From JAKQIM01 sp964633225 (GTDB taxonomy: Bacteria; Chloroflexota; Anaerolineae; Anaerolineales; UBA4823), in NCBI GenBank assembly GCA_964633225.1, contig CAZWFQ010000019.1, positions 1 through 55,224 on the forward strand: 55,224 nucleotides of DNA, written 5' to 3'. A program made the translations under genes and the position numbers. How positions within the stretch are numbered: the stretch's first letter is position 1; every line of letters begins with the position of its first letter. Below the pieces are notes generated by a model, which saw only the letters and a list, made by a program, of their open reading frames with translations, was not told where the DNA came from and did no database searches. This document shows, in pieces, positions 43,082 through 50,698 of the stretch.

Positions 43082-44020
43082 TCATTTTTCATCTTCTTCT
43101 TTGACCAGCTTCTTGCCGGTCAATTCCAGGAATACATCTTCCAGGGTTGGCGCATGCCCGTTGTGAGGAATGAGGGTCTTCAATCTGGCGGGCGTGTCAA
43201 GCGCCACGATCTTGCCACCATCTACAATGGCAATGCGGTGGCACAGCTCATCTGCTTCCACCATATCATGGGTGGTGAGCAGGATGGTAGTGCCGTGCTG
43301 TTCGTTCAGCTCGTGCACCACGGCCTGTACATCGCGCTTTGAGCGGGGGTCAAGGCCGGTGGTGGGCTCATCCAACAGCAGCAGGCGCGGACGTGAAAGC
43401 AGGGCGCGGGCAATGGCCACTTTTTGCTGCATCCCACGTGACATCTCCTCCATCGGAGAGTAGATAGAGCGCTTCTCCAGCCCCAGGCGGGTCAAGATCT
43501 CGATCACCTGGCTGCGGGTCTGCTTGCCTTCCAATCCATACAGGCGCGCTCCGTAGAGCAGGTTCTCCATGGGCGAGAGCTTCTTGAAGAAGCTGGCCTC
43601 GACCGAAACGCGATTGATCAGGCGCTGTACCTGCATCGGCTGGCGGACAACGTCATGCCCAAAGACCTCGATCGAGCCGCTGTCGGGCAGCAGCAGGGTG
43701 GCAATCAGGCGGATGAGGGTCGATTTGCCCGAGCCATTCGGCCCGAGCACCCCGAAGATCTCGCCCTGCTTGACCCTGAACGAGACGCTGTCAACGGCAA
43801 CGGTGGGTTTGATGGTTTCGATAGGCTTGTGCCCATTGCTGCCGTTCTTTTGATTGCGTGCCTGTGCCAGGCGCTCCCAAAGTGGGTTGGCGGGCTTGCC
43901 GAATTTTTTGTAAGCCTGGTTGACGACGATGGCGTCAGACATAGCAGCCTCCTTAGTGAACAATTCCAGGGCTTGTGTGGATGTCTGGTCGATGATGGGG
44001 TTGGTAAGCATGGTGTTCAT
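43082..44020 (-). CDS. ABC exporter ATPase
   Basis: The 312-residue protein has a Walker A loop GVLGPNGSGKST (about residue 110), the ABC signature region EEMSRGMQQKVAIARAL (in place of the strict LSGGQ), Walker B LLLLDEPTTGLDPRSK and H-loop LLTTHDM. The sequence follows the DrrA/CcmA-type daunorubicin-like exporter ATPases, which pair with ABC-2 permeases. About 80 residues precede the Walker A, longer than usual, and include a loop NQKNGSNGHKPIETIKPTV. The ATG at 44020 is supported by AGGAAGAG; the open frame up to 44104 rereads the terminators. ATG 43943 (MSDAIVV) is an alternative. Confidence 0.9.
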   Translation of the reverse strand: MNTMLTNPIIDQTSTQALELFTKEAAMSDAIVVNQAYKKFGKPANPLWERLAQARNQKNGSNGHKPIETIKPTVAVDSVSFRVKQGEIFGVLGPNGSGKSTLIRLIATLLLPDSGSIEVFGHDVVRQPMQVQRLINRVSVEASFFKKLSPMENLLYGARLYGLEGKQTRSQVIEILTRLGLEKRSIYSPMEEMSRGMQQKVAIARALLSRPRLLLLDEPTTGLDPRSKRDVQAVVHELNEQHGTTILLTTHDMVEADELCHRIAIVDGGKIVALDTPARLKTLIPHNGHAPTLEDVFLELTGKKLVKEEDEK

Positions 44021-44047
44021 AGTCTTCTCTTCCTGATAAAAAATAAA

Positions 44048-44072
44048 CCGGCCACGGATTTCCCGAGGCCGG
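44048..44072 (-). terminator. Terminator B, directly before the exporter ATPase
   Basis: CCGGCCACGG (44048-44057) pairs with CCGAGGCCGG (44063-44072) with one mismatch, followed on the minus strand by TTTATTTTTT and then the Shine-Dalgarno site. This placement is typical of an attenuator. Confidence 0.65.
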
Positions 44073-44094
44073 CCAGGGTGCAGGCGACTAATAA

Positions 44095-44130
44095 AAACGG
44101 CCACGGGGTTGGAGCGCTCCGTGGCCGTTT
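44095..44130 (-). terminator. Terminator A, 24 nt after the short leader ORF
   Basis: AAACGGCCACGG (44095-44106) pairs perfectly with 44119-44130; the minus strand then reads TTTTTAT. Its 5' arm can also pair for 8 bp with the 3' arm of terminator B (GGCCACGG with CCGTGGCC), so the two hairpins have a mutually exclusive alternative fold. Confidence 0.7.
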
Positions 44131-44153
44131 AACGATTACGTGTGATCTAACGG

Positions 44154-44243
44154 TCAGTAGGCGCACTCCGACAAGGCAAATGCGAAACCATCGCTAGAGA
44201 GAGCGACGTTGCGCAGATTAGTGTAGATGTTTGCCTTATCCAT
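44154..44243 (-). CDS. 29-residue ORF, leader peptide or small precursor peptide
   Basis: The frame begins MDKANIYTNLRNV and ends SSDGFAFALSECAY. AGGA lies about 10 nt before its ATG, and it sits between a good promoter (44272-44316) and two terminator hairpins in front of the exporter ATPase. It has no run of one amino acid, unlike amino-acid-operon leaders. It could be a translated leader for ribosome-mediated attenuation, as known for the BmrB leader of B. subtilis bmrCD, or a short peptide that is itself modified and exported. It is too short for most gene finders. Confidence 0.55.
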   Translation of the reverse strand: MDKANIYTNLRNVALSSDGFAFALSECAY

Positions 44244-44271
44244 AAAGTGCGGTTTCCTTTCGTTAGAATAG

Positions 44272-44316
44272 TTGCGATAACGTTGCAAGTTTATCACCGG
44301 CCCCCAAAACGGTCAA
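44272..44316 (-). promoter_or_regulatory. Promoter and possible operator of the exporter operon
   Basis: On the minus strand TTGACC (complement of 44311-44316) and TAAACT (complement of 44288-44293) are exactly 17 bp apart. The start region contains the imperfect dyad TTGCAACGTTATCGCAA (44272-44288) centred on AACGTT, a plausible repressor site. Confidence 0.55.
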
Positions 44317-44337
44317 GGGGGAAAATTTGGCTTTTGA

Positions 44338-45090
44338 TCAGGGGGTGCCGGCTTCCAGGGGATATCCCGCTGCCGCCCAGTCATTCAACCCGCCAGCCAT
44401 GCTGGTGACGGAGGTGAAGCCGTTATCTAGCAAGATCTGGCGCCCCTGCTGGCTGCGGTTGCCTGAACGGCAGACGACCACGATCTCTTGATCTTGGGGT
44501 AGCTCGCTCAAGCGTGATTCAAGCTCGTCGAGTGGGATGAGGGTGGTATCGGGGATGTGATTTTGAGCCCATTCATCTGGCTGGCGCACATCCAGCAAGA
44601 AAACACCGGCCTCGTATTTCTCGTAGGCTTCTGCCACGCTGATCTCGGCTGCGGGAGCGGCTGCTGGCAGTGCGCTCGATCCACTGGGGGCAGGGGCCTT
44701 GTTCTGGTTGATCATGAAGAGCACGCCAGCAAAGGCCAGACCGATGCATAAGATGACCCCGAGGACGAGCAGGATCGTGCCAATGCCGCAGCCGCCAAAC
44801 AAGCTGGGGCGGCGGTAGCTGCGGCGGTCGTTTCTCATTTCAGACATGGGCCGCCCCGAAGAACCCGAAGATGAATTGGCAGTCGATGGCGCCTTGGCAA
44901 TTGAGGGCGTCGAGGTGCCTTTTAAGCCGCCGCTTGATCTTCCTCCGCCAAACAAACCGCCGCTTTTACGAGCGCCGCCAGATGGACGGCTGCCGGTATG
45001 TGAACTGCTCTTGAACCCGCCACCGCCGCTGCTGCGGTGCAAACTACCGCCACTTGAACGACGCATGCCACCACCTGCTCTTTTTGGCAT
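44338..45090 (-). CDS. Membrane-anchored rhodanese-domain protein with Gly/Ser/Arg-rich N-terminus
   Basis: The 250-residue protein begins with about 90 residues of low-complexity sequence (GGGMRRSSGGSLHRSSGGGG, GGLFGGGRSSGGLKG), then a membrane helix (ILLVLGVILCIGLAFAGVLFMI), an Ala/Pro linker and a single rhodanese domain (FLLDVRQPDEWAQNHIP, VVVCRSGNRSQQGRQIL). The active-site loop CRSGNRS is intact, so sulfurtransferase activity is possible. The domain faces outward if the N-terminus is inside. The basic Gly/Ser-rich stretch could bind nucleic acid or cell-surface polymers; this is a guess. GGAGGAG precedes the ATG. The promoter has an operator-like dyad at 45130-45150. Confidence 0.85.
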   Translation of the reverse strand: MPKRAGGGMRRSSGGSLHRSSGGGGFKSSSHTGSRPSGGARKSGGLFGGGRSSGGLKGTSTPSIAKAPSTANSSSGSSGRPMSEMRNDRRSYRRPSLFGGCGIGTILLVLGVILCIGLAFAGVLFMINQNKAPAPSGSSALPAAAPAAEISVAEAYEKYEAGVFLLDVRQPDEWAQNHIPDTTLIPLDELESRLSELPQDQEIVVVCRSGNRSQQGRQILLDNGFTSVTSMAGGLNDWAAAGYPLEAGTP

Positions 45091-45129
45091 AAGAACTCCT
45101 CCTCAACGATCGTCAAAATAAAAGATAAA

Positions 45130-45162
45130 TGTGACATCAAAAATGTCACATTGCGCATTATA
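45130..45162 (-). promoter_or_regulatory. Promoter with TGTGACAT dyad for the rhodanese gene
   Basis: TATAAT (complement of 45157-45162) is followed after 6 nt by TGTGACAT-TTTTG-ATGTCACA, a perfect 8-bp inverted repeat with a 5-nt spacer. The dyad starts at the expected transcription start, so it is either an operator or a 5' stem-loop. It resembles Crp/Fnr half-sites but the spacing (10 bp between TGTGA and TCACA) is not theirs. Confidence 0.55.
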
Positions 45163-45179
45163 CACGAGAAAGGGCGGTC

Positions 45180-47594
45180 TTATCGATTCAACTCAAAATA
45201 ATCTACCACATACCCTTCCCAGGTGATGAACTGGAAGCTGATGCTGTGCTCGCGGGCGATGACCAGCATGGCGCCGTAATCGTCGTTGTATTGCATGGCG
45301 CTGCCCAAGGCAGAATATCCGAAACCGTACAAGCCACCACCGCCTGCGCCGTTGACGAAATATGGGATGTTGTCAATCACCAGGCGTTCGTACAAGTGTT
45401 CGTGCCCCGCCAGCACGGCATGGGCCCCCCAATCCCGGTAGGGCCACTGCGCCCAGTCGGTTGAGCCGTATGATTCTCCAGATGCGTAAGGCGGGTAGTG
45501 CATATAGACGATGTTCCAGGCAGCTGTGGATGCCGCCAGCCCCTCTCGCAGCCAGGCTGCCTGGGTAGAGGAGACCCCGACCCCATCTGGCTCGTATTCG
45601 CCAGGGTTGTTGTTGATGGCAAAGATGTGCACCATGCCCCAGGTGAAATCGTAATAGCGCTCATTACCAGGCAAGGTGAAATAATCAAAATATGGCTGGC
45701 CGTCGTCAGAATAAAAATCGTGATTCCCCAGGCAGGGAAAGAAGCGGTTATTGCTGGCGCCTTCGCCATAGCTGCCGGTATAAGGGAAGATATAACTGTG
45801 GTAGAACTGCCCAATGGCGGCGTCAATGGTCTCTGCTTCGCCAAGCGGATAATTGTTATCGCCCACGGTGATAATGAAATTGGGCTCCCAACTCTTAACC
45901 AGATTAGCCACTTTTTCGGCGTTTTCATCGGCAGAGCCATAATCGCCGATGACTGCAAAGACCACCGGGGGCGGCTCGGGCGTGGGGGTGGGCGGAATGG
46001 GTGTAGGGGTGGGTGGGACGGGGGTATCGGTGGCAGGCGGGATGGGCTCGCCGGGCAGTCCGGCCGCGGGAGAATACAACCACTGCGTGTATATCTCATC
46101 CAGCGAGCGGCTGGCGGCAGCCTCAAAGGCCTCCAGCAGGTTGGTCGAGCGGGCAGTGCCAAACCAATGCGCCTGGTAATAACTTTGCAGGGCGCTAAAG
46201 AAAGCCGCATCGCCGATCTCTTGGCGCAGAGAGCGGAAGAACAGACCTGCTTTGGCATATACGATCGCGCCGTAAGCGCCTTGGCGCTCAGGCGGCTGGA
46301 AGTAGTGGATGCTGGCGGCAGCGGGGGCATCCAGGCCATGTGCAATGGCGTCATCGTAAGCGGTTTGGTAATAATTCAGCATGCCTTCCAGGCTGCCTGG
46401 CTGGTGCATTTCGTAATATAGCAAAGAAGAATACGTGGTCAATCCTTCATCCAGCCAGGGCTCATCGATCACATCATTGCCCACCGTGTTGTACCACCAC
46501 TGGTGCGCCACCTCGTGGGCCACGGTGGTGATAAGGTAGGGGCTTTGGGGGCTGTCATAGCGCTCAGTTTCAATCAGGATGATGCCGGGATACTCGACCC
46601 CACCAGCATTATTGAGCGGCGTTTCTACCACGTCCAGCTCAGTGTAGGGATAAGGGCCAAAAAGCTGGTTGTAGGTTTCTAGCGCTGCGATTGCTACTTG
46701 GAGCGCGGCCTGCCCGCCAGCACTGTGCTGCGGCAGATAGTAGGAATTCACACGCGTGCCGCTTGCCTCCTGGCTGGTCACCTGGAAATCTGGGCCGGTT
46801 ACCAGGAAGAAATCGCGCGCCGGCCCACTGACGTAGCGGTACAAAGTCTGCCCGTTTTCTAGCTGGCGCGCCTCGGTTTGTAGGCCGCTGGCAATCACTA
46901 CCTGGTCAGGTGCGGCGATCATATCCACGGTGTACAGGGCGGCATCCGAATAGACGGCGTCGCCGAGCGAGTAGAGCGGATCCAGATTCCAGCCATCCTG
47001 GTCGTAAACTGCCAGGATGGGGTACCAATTAGCCAACGCTAATACGCCGGCACTGTAATTGAAGATGCCGTAACCGCTGCTGCCGAAATCTACTGGCACC
47101 TGTGCGCTAAAGTCAAATGCCAACTGGGCCCCCTCACCGGGATTGAGGGGGGTGGGCAGGGGCACTTCTAGTATGCTGTCGAGCAGGCTGCTGCGCGTTT
47201 CCACTGCCTGACCGTTTACCTGCGTCTGGGTCACCGTCAGTAGTCCGCTGCCGTACATTTGCCCTGCGTTGGGGTAAAGGCGGAAATACAGCCGGTCGAG
47301 CGTCACGTTCTCGGTGTTGGTGTAATCTACACTGGCGCAGCCCTGCAAGGTGTGGCTGGCAGGGTCTGGCGCTACCTGGATATTGTAATGGGTTAACCCT
47401 GTTGGAATAGAAGGCCCGCCGGGCAGCAGGGCCTGTGAAGGATCTGCCGCGGCGGGCGGGATGAGCAGGAGGGATGCCGTGGGGGCCATTGTGGCCACAA
47501 CCACCGGCGTTGGTAAGGGAGTGGGATTCTGGCGGCAGGCCAGGGCGGCCAAAAAGAACATCGCCAGGAGCCAGGCCGGGCGCAGGGTCCTCAT
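45180..47594 (-). CDS. Lipoprotein fusing an M1-type metallopeptidase to a calcineurin-like phosphoesterase
   Basis: The 804-residue protein starts with a lipoprotein signal (AWLLAMFFLAALAC). Residues 60-510 are an M1 aminopeptidase-like domain: a beta-rich N-part, an exopeptidase loop GGVEYPG in place of GAMEN, zinc motif HEVAHQWW and the third ligand Glu 18 residues on (EPWLDEGLTTYSS). A Thr/Pro linker (TDTPVPPTPTPIPPTPTPEP) joins a second domain of about 265 residues with GDYGSADE, GDNNYPLG, GNHDFY, HYPPY and GHEHLYER, the metal ligands of purple-acid-phosphatase-type phosphoesterases. Both active sites look intact, giving a surface enzyme that could clip peptides and phosphate esters, perhaps for nutrient scavenging. 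I do not know this fusion from elsewhere. Its start overlaps the DUF1232 stop (ATGA). Confidence 0.88.
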   Translation of the reverse strand: MRTLRPAWLLAMFFLAALACRQNPTPLPTPVVVATMAPTASLLLIPPAAADPSQALLPGGPSIPTGLTHYNIQVAPDPASHTLQGCASVDYTNTENVTLDRLYFRLYPNAGQMYGSGLLTVTQTQVNGQAVETRSSLLDSILEVPLPTPLNPGEGAQLAFDFSAQVPVDFGSSGYGIFNYSAGVLALANWYPILAVYDQDGWNLDPLYSLGDAVYSDAALYTVDMIAAPDQVVIASGLQTEARQLENGQTLYRYVSGPARDFFLVTGPDFQVTSQEASGTRVNSYYLPQHSAGGQAALQVAIAALETYNQLFGPYPYTELDVVETPLNNAGGVEYPGIILIETERYDSPQSPYLITTVAHEVAHQWWYNTVGNDVIDEPWLDEGLTTYSSLLYYEMHQPGSLEGMLNYYQTAYDDAIAHGLDAPAAASIHYFQPPERQGAYGAIVYAKAGLFFRSLRQEIGDAAFFSALQSYYQAHWFGTARSTNLLEAFEAAASRSLDEIYTQWLYSPAAGLPGEPIPPATDTPVPPTPTPIPPTPTPEPPPVVFAVIGDYGSADENAEKVANLVKSWEPNFIITVGDNNYPLGEAETIDAAIGQFYHSYIFPYTGSYGEGASNNRFFPCLGNHDFYSDDGQPYFDYFTLPGNERYYDFTWGMVHIFAINNNPGEYEPDGVGVSSTQAAWLREGLAASTAAWNIVYMHYPPYASGESYGSTDWAQWPYRDWGAHAVLAGHEHLYERLVIDNIPYFVNGAGGGGLYGFGYSALGSAMQYNDDYGAMLVIAREHSISFQFITWEGYVVDYFELNR

Positions 47595-47968
47595 TTGGCT
47601 TCGGTATCTTCCCTATATTCTCCCTCGATGATTTCCTCTTCTGGGATAGGCTGGGCGTTCTCGTGGGGCTGCCCGCTGATAGCAGGCTTGCCTTCGATCG
47701 TTTCCATATGCTCTGCCACCACGTTCGGCGGGCACAGCTCTACAAAGAGATAGGTGCTCAACCAGATAATGGCGGCGTCGTCAATTGGGCCTGGGGCCAG
47801 GTCAGGAAACAGCATGTAAATTGCCGAGCCAATGGGCAGGATTTTAACCAGCGGGCTAACCCGTGAGTCAGCCAGCAGGCGGAAGATCAACTTAAAGCGT
47901 TTGGCAAGGTCTTGGAACATCCCCCCATTGGTGGGGAGGGTAATTTTACGATTCGGTTCGTTGGACAT
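47591..47968 (-). CDS. DUF1232 (YkvA-like) small membrane-associated protein
   Basis: The 125-residue protein carries the DUF1232 core FKLIFRLLADSRVSPLVKILPIGSAIYMLFPDLAPGPIDDAAIIW (by parts: LLADSRVSPLVKILP then YMLFPDLAPGPIDDA), including the conserved PDLxPGxxDD. The C-terminal 45 residues are acidic and disordered (EEEIIEGEYREDTEAK). The function of the family is unknown. GGAGG precedes the ATG, with TATAAT (complement of 47989-47994) 20 nt upstream. It overlaps the fused peptidase gene by 4 nt and forms a two-gene operon with it. Confidence 0.88.
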   Translation of the reverse strand: MSNEPNRKITLPTNGGMFQDLAKRFKLIFRLLADSRVSPLVKILPIGSAIYMLFPDLAPGPIDDAAIIWLSTYLFVELCPPNVVAEHMETIEGKPAISGQPHENAQPIPEEEIIEGEYREDTEAK

Positions 47969-47995
47969 TGTGCGCCTCCGTGAATGAAATTATAA

Positions 47996-48044
47996 CCCAA
48001 AACAGGCCCAGCGCGCGGGGTTTGCGCGCCCGCCCCGTTTTGGG
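47996..48044. terminator. Hairpin terminator after ftsK
   Basis: CCCAAAAC (47996-48003) pairs with GTTTTGGG (48037-48044), with a GC-rich internal stem (GCGCGC pairs). It lies 4 bp after the ftsK stop and 1 bp from the -10 box of the DUF1232 gene. Confidence 0.75.
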
Positions 48045-48048
48045 TAGA

Positions 48049-50535
48049 TCAGTTATCGGCATCCACCGGCGGGGCAGCCGGGCCGTAATCTAATATCTCA
48101 AAGCCCAGCGGGTTTTGCTCGGTGCCGATGATGCCCTTTTCTTGCAGGGTCTCAATAATTCGAGAGGCGCGTGAATAGCCGATGCGCAGGCGGCGCTGCA
48201 GCATAGAGATGGAGGCGCGTCCCTGGCGGCGAGAAAGATCGATCGCTTCATCCAGGAAGGGGTCCTTGTCTTTGTCTTCCATGTCGTCCCACAGGGGGAT
48301 CTGCTTGAGCGGAATACCGCCTGGCAAGCCGTCTACGATGCCATCTGTGGCGGTGGATGTGGAGGTAGCCGTTCCGGCCTGGCTTAGCCAGAAGCCTACC
48401 AGGCGGTTGATCTCGCTGTCAGAAACGTAGGCACCCTGTAAGCGCAGAGGGGCTGCAGCGTCGGGGGCCTGGAAAAGCATATCGCCGCGCCCCAGCAATC
48501 GCTCGGCGCCCATCTGATCCAGGATCACGCGGCTGTCTACGCCCTGGGCCACGGCAAAGGCAATCCGGGCGGGGATATTGGCCTTGATCAAGCCGGTGAC
48601 CACGTCTACCGATGGTCGTTGGGTGGCGATGAGCAGGTGGATGCCGGTGGCGCGCGCCAGTTGGGCCAGGCGGGTGATGGAGCGTTCGGTGTCGTCGGGG
48701 GCCAGCATCATCAAGTCGGCCAGTTCGTCAATGATCACTACCAGGCGGGGAAGTTTTTTATCGGCGCGGGCGTTGTATTCGGTGATATTGCGGGAGCCCA
48801 CCTGGGCCAGCTTTTGGTAGCGCATGTCCATCTCGCGCAAGACCCACTGCAGGGCGCTGACCACGCGCTCGGTTTCAACCACCACTGGCGCCAGCAAGTG
48901 CGGAATGCCGTTATAACCGGTCAGTTCAACCCGCTTGGGGTCTACCATGATCAGGCGCAGGTCGTCAGGGGTATTGTTCAACAGCAAGCAAGCGATGATG
49001 GCGTTCATGCACACCGACTTACCTGAGCCGGTGGCCCCGGCGACCAGCATGTGCGGCATAGCTGAAAGATCAGCCGCAGCGGCATTGCCTGATACGTCTT
49101 GGCCCAGGGCAAAGCGCAGGGGGGATTTGAGACGGCGGAAGGATTCGCTTTCAATCACGTCGCGCAGTGCCACCAGCGAGATCTCGTCATTGGGCACCTC
49201 GATGCCTACGTAACCTTTGCCCGGTACGGGCGCCTGGACGCGTATGGCGCGTGCCGAGAGCGCCAGGGCCAAATCGTCAGCCAGTTGCGCAATCTTGCCC
49301 ACGCGCACGCGCGTGCGGCCGGTCCTCGATTCGACGAAATCGGGCTCAACGCCAAATTGGGTGATGGTAGGGCCGCGGTTGATCTCAACCACATTGACTG
49401 GTGCGCCAAAGGAGCGCAGCGTCTCTTCGATGACGCGAGCGCGCTGGCGGTCAATTTCGTCGTCATGGACGATCTCTTCGCCTTGATCCAAGATGTCTTC
49501 CAGGCTCGGCAGCACCCAGGTTCGTGCCTGTCCGGGGGCCATCGAAGGAACCGGCAGGGCCGTTTGGGGGGCTGCCGCAGGAATAGGCTGGAGTGCACGC
49601 GGCAGTGGCTGGAATTCGCCTTCGGCGCGCCCGTGGCGAGAATCCCACCAATCTTCGAAGTTTTCTTGCCAGCGTTCGATCAGGGGATTGGCCCAGGCGA
49701 ATAGCTCGGCTACCGAGCGGTCCAGCGTCAAGGCCAGGCCAATCATCAGCCAGGCCAAGAGGGCCACTGCGGCCCCTCCCCAGCCCAGGCTGCCGCGCAG
49801 CATTTCGATCAGCGACGCGCCCAAGAAGCCGCCCCCCTGTCCCAGGTTAGCCAGGGCAAAAGACTCTTGGCGGTTTTGGGGCAGGAGCAAAAAATGCAGG
49901 GTTGTGACCAGCAGGCCGAAGAGCAGCACCAATCCCACCACGCGCTCTACCGAAACCATCGGCACCCGTTCGAAGCGCCGCAAGACCAGCCATAAGCCAA
50001 CCCCAACCAATGCCACTGGCAGGGCGTAAGAACCCCAACCAAAAGCACGCCCCAAGAAGGAGAGCCAACCGCTGGCAAAAGCGCTGCGGCTGCTGGAGAG
50101 CAAAATCAACAAGGTGATAAAGCCGATGAAGCTCAGCACCACGCCCGCCACATCCAGCTTCCGGTCGAGCGTCCAGGGGCTGGCAGGTAGCACCGTGGCC
50201 TGGGTGGTGCCGCGTGCAACAGGGCGCGATTTAGGCGGCGGGGAAGATACAGCCGGGCGGCGCTCGCCGCGAATGAAATTCAACAGGCGTTGGCGGACGG
50301 GCTGGTGCCCGGCAGCCGAAGACTGGCGCGCGGCGGGCTTGCTGCGGGCCGGGGTGCGAGAGGCCGGGCGGCGCGGCGCAGGTTTGCTGGGGGCGGGTTT
50401 CTTGGGGGCGGGCTTGCCGCCGCCGGCTTTGCCGCTGCCAGAGGTCTTGTGGTAGGCGCGTTTGGTTGTGCGCTGCCGTTCTTCTGAACGGCTGCGCGCC
50501 GTCTTACGCGTGGAGGAGGTCTTTTTATTGGTCAT
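48049..50535 (-). CDS. ftsK: FtsK/SpoIIIE DNA translocase
   Basis: The 828-residue protein has a basic Ala/Pro/Lys-rich N-terminus (KPAPKKPAPSKPAPRRPA), four membrane helices within about residues 130-270, a linker, and the motor. Walker A is LVAGATGSGKSVCMNAI (about 470), Walker B LVVIIDELADLMM, then RLAQLARATGIHLLIATQRPSVDVVTG, the RecA-like core. The C-terminal gamma winged-helix is visible (LSRRQGRASISMLQRRLRIGYSRASRIIETLQ), which reads KOPS-type polarity sequences. It pumps DNA at the septum during chromosome segregation. TGCTATAAT (complement of 50550-50558) is 14 nt before the ATG; no Shine-Dalgarno site is seen. Confidence 0.95.
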   Translation of the reverse strand: MTNKKTSSTRKTARSRSEERQRTTKRAYHKTSGSGKAGGGKPAPKKPAPSKPAPRRPASRTPARSKPAARQSSAAGHQPVRQRLLNFIRGERRPAVSSPPPKSRPVARGTTQATVLPASPWTLDRKLDVAGVVLSFIGFITLLILLSSSRSAFASGWLSFLGRAFGWGSYALPVALVGVGLWLVLRRFERVPMVSVERVVGLVLLFGLLVTTLHFLLLPQNRQESFALANLGQGGGFLGASLIEMLRGSLGWGGAAVALLAWLMIGLALTLDRSVAELFAWANPLIERWQENFEDWWDSRHGRAEGEFQPLPRALQPIPAAAPQTALPVPSMAPGQARTWVLPSLEDILDQGEEIVHDDEIDRQRARVIEETLRSFGAPVNVVEINRGPTITQFGVEPDFVESRTGRTRVRVGKIAQLADDLALALSARAIRVQAPVPGKGYVGIEVPNDEISLVALRDVIESESFRRLKSPLRFALGQDVSGNAAAADLSAMPHMLVAGATGSGKSVCMNAIIACLLLNNTPDDLRLIMVDPKRVELTGYNGIPHLLAPVVVETERVVSALQWVLREMDMRYQKLAQVGSRNITEYNARADKKLPRLVVIIDELADLMMLAPDDTERSITRLAQLARATGIHLLIATQRPSVDVVTGLIKANIPARIAFAVAQGVDSRVILDQMGAERLLGRGDMLFQAPDAAAPLRLQGAYVSDSEINRLVGFWLSQAGTATSTSTATDGIVDGLPGGIPLKQIPLWDDMEDKDKDPFLDEAIDLSRRQGRASISMLQRRLRIGYSRASRIIETLQEKGIIGTEQNPLGFEILDYGPAAPPVDADN

Positions 50536-50549
50536 GGGTTTATTTAAAG

Positions 50550-50558
50550 ATTATAGCA
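50550..50558 (-). promoter_or_regulatory. Extended -10 box of ftsK
   Basis: TGCTATAAT on the minus strand ends 14 nt before the ATG at 50535, so the leader would be only a few nucleotides and lacks a ribosome-binding site. Confidence 0.55.
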
Positions 50559-50640
50559 TATCGAAGCGATCGGCCTGGCTTGTGGGGCGGGTCTTTATCG
50601 GGCTAATCTGTGAAAATCCGGTCAAGATTTTGGAGAAGAA

Positions 50641-50649
50641 TGGTACAAT
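50641..50649 (+). promoter_or_regulatory. Extended -10 box of rnz
   Basis: TGGTACAAT (TG-N-TACAAT) lies 49 nt before the TTG start at 50699. AGGTGA sits 7 nt before that start. Confidence 0.5.
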
Positions 50650-50698
50650 ATCGAACACGGCACCGGGGGCGCCGCTATCTTATCTCAGGTGAAACTCA

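Noticed and set aside
45130..45150. A Crp or Fnr binding site
   Set aside because: Half-sites look similar but the spacing between TGTGA and TCACA is 10 bp instead of 6.
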